DNA of 64,000 nucleotides, from positions 1-64,000 of the forward strand of contig NZ_JANGCE010000019.1 in the NCBI RefSeq assembly GCF_024462775.1. The letters are read 5' to 3'. Of this stretch, positions 63,089 through 64,000 are shown piece after piece. The position numbers and the translations under genes were made by a program. This stretch comes from Butyricicoccus faecihominis (GTDB taxonomy: Bacteria; Bacillota; Clostridia; Oscillospirales; Butyricicoccaceae). Under the pieces are notes generated by a model. That model saw only the letters and a program-made list of their open reading frames with translations, did no database searches and was not told where the DNA came from. The first letter of the stretch is position 1. The number at the start of each line of letters is the position of its first letter.

Positions 63089-64000
63089 TTATTCCAGATC
63101 GGGATTGCATTTGACGAGGATCTTGGGATATTTACCGGTCAACTGCGCGTCAAACGCCGCGACAGCATCGTCCAGATCGAACACGGTTTCGGTCAGGCAC
63201 TTGAGATTGAGCCGCGAAAGCATTTGTAGCGCGCGTGGGTAGGCGTACGGCGCCACCATGACGCCTGTGACGGTGATTTCGTTAAAATAGCAGTATTTTG
63301 ATATATTAAACGGCAATTCATACTCGTTCGGATACTGCGCGCCGTAGATCAGCATGCCGCACTTAGCCGTAATATCGGGCAGCGCAGTCACCGCGCGAAC
63401 CGAACCCGAGCAGTCAAGGACGATATCGTAACCGCGGCCCTCGGTCAGCTCCATCGCGCGGTCGACAACGCTTTCGCTGGACGGGTCAATCAAATACTGC
63501 GCGCCCAGTTCGCTGGCCAGCGCGCGGCGGTCGGCGATCGGCTCGATCATGGTAAGCGAGGTTGCGCCGTACAGGTTAAAAGTCTGCAACGCGAGCAGAC
63601 CGATCGGTCCGCCGCCGCACACGCAAACGCGCATGCCCGCTTTCATTTGCGCCTTGTCCATCATGCGGATGATGATCGACATCGGCTCGAGCAGGCAGCC
63701 TTCTTTCAAGCTGATCTCCTCGGGCAGCTTATACACCTGATCCTCATGCCAAATCAGTTCGGGCGCATAACCGGGACGGTTATAGGTCTGCGCGTTTTCG
63801 CAAAACTGCTGTTGCCCGTTCTGGCAGTAATAGCAGCCGCCACAGAAGCGCAGAAAGTTGCCCGCCACACGATCACCCACTTTGAGTCCCTTGTGGTGCG
63901 CTTCCGGCCCCAGTTCGAGCACAACGCCCGAAATCTCATGCCCCAACGGGATGGGGTCGGTCGAGCCCTGCTCCTGCCCGAAACAGCCGCCCACACAGTG
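63089..64000 (-). CDS. Zinc-dependent alcohol dehydrogenase, 5' end outside the window
   Basis: At least 304 residues; the frame continues past 64000, so the N-terminal part with the first zinc ligand is missing. Seen are GHEISGVV, a structural-zinc cluster CGGCYYCQNGQQQFC and the nucleotide motif GGGPIGL. The GTG at 63994 could be misread as a start, but the frame stays open upstream (HCVGG) and the family needs about 40 more residues. It has a strong terminator and probably belongs to the same sugar pathway as the next operon. Confidence 0.9.
   Translation of the reverse strand, partial: HCVGGCFGQEQGSTDPIPLGHEISGVVLELGPEAHHKGLKVGDRVAGNFLRFCGGCYYCQNGQQQFCENAQTYNRPGYAPELIWHEDQVYKLPEEISLKEGCLLEPMSIIIRMMDKAQMKAGMRVCVCGGGPIGLLALQTFNLYGATSLTMIEPIADRRALASELGAQYLIDPSSESVVDRAMELTEGRGYDIVLDCSGSVRAVTALPDITAKCGMLIYGAQYPNEYELPFNISKYCYFNEITVTGVMVAPYAYPRALQMLSRLNLKCLTETVFDLDDAVAAFDAQLTGKYPKILVKCNPDLE

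Noticed and set aside
63089-63994. The GTG at 63992-63994 as the true start of the last dehydrogenase.
   Set aside because: The frame is open to the window edge and the N-terminal zinc region of the family would be missing.

Overview
The window comes from a bacterium of the phylum Bacillota, most likely class Clostridia and probably a gut anaerobe of the Oscillospiraceae/Butyricicoccaceae type. The class is inferred from AAGGAGG-type ribosome binding sites, strong sigma-A promoters, the rpoBC/str gene set with an L7Ae-like protein, ANTAR-type antitermination regulators and SWIM/GPH gene content; the genus is not resolved. Almost every gene lies on the minus strand. The only clear plus-strand gene is at 55226-56062.

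Region 1 (1-6.3 kb) is housekeeping: tRNA-Leu(CAA), an NSS sodium symporter, tadA, mreB, recD2 and two small unknown genes. Region 2 (6.3-19.6 kb) holds rpoB-rpoC with its own promoter and terminator, then a separately promoted str operon (L7Ae-like, rpsL, rpsG, fusA, tuf). The expected rplKAJL genes are not upstream of rpoB; a small DUF-type gene and a polar amino-acid ABC transporter (19.98-22.34 kb) are there instead.

Region 3 (about 22.6-56.1 kb) is a catabolic island and the most interesting part. It has two paralogous loci in tandem, locus 2 (40.4-54.9 kb) and locus 1 (23.0-39.6 kb), separated by a decayed IS200/IS605 element. Each locus has an RbsA/RbsC-type sugar ABC transporter with a lipoprotein binding protein, an aldo/keto reductase, a class II aldolase, two zinc alcohol dehydrogenases, a PfkB kinase, a phosphotriesterase-like hydrolase, a D-2-hydroxyacid dehydrogenase and a glycerate kinase. 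A plausible reading is that an imported sugar or polyol is oxidised, ring-opened, phosphorylated and cleaved, and that a C3 product is recovered as phosphoglycerate. The substrate cannot be read from the sequence.

Each locus also has its own two-gene regulator: a REC-ANTAR response regulator overlapping by 4 bases a fusion protein made of a degenerate RbsA-like ABC ATPase domain, a GAF-like domain and a HisKA_2/HATPase histidine kinase. Three transcription units in the island (both catabolic operons and the divergent plus-strand gene, tentatively a DAPG/phloretin-hydrolase-like protein) start with a good promoter followed by small hairpins and a strong intrinsic terminator, the layout expected of ANTAR antitermination targets. 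The proposed system is a transporter-mimicking sensor kinase driving RNA-binding antiterminators.

Region 4 (56.2-64 kb) has a SWIM zinc-finger protein, a dispersed intergenic repeat whose second copy lies downstream of tuf, and an operon with a split transketolase, a GPH symporter and a zinc alcohol dehydrogenase, followed by a second dehydrogenase cut by the window edge.
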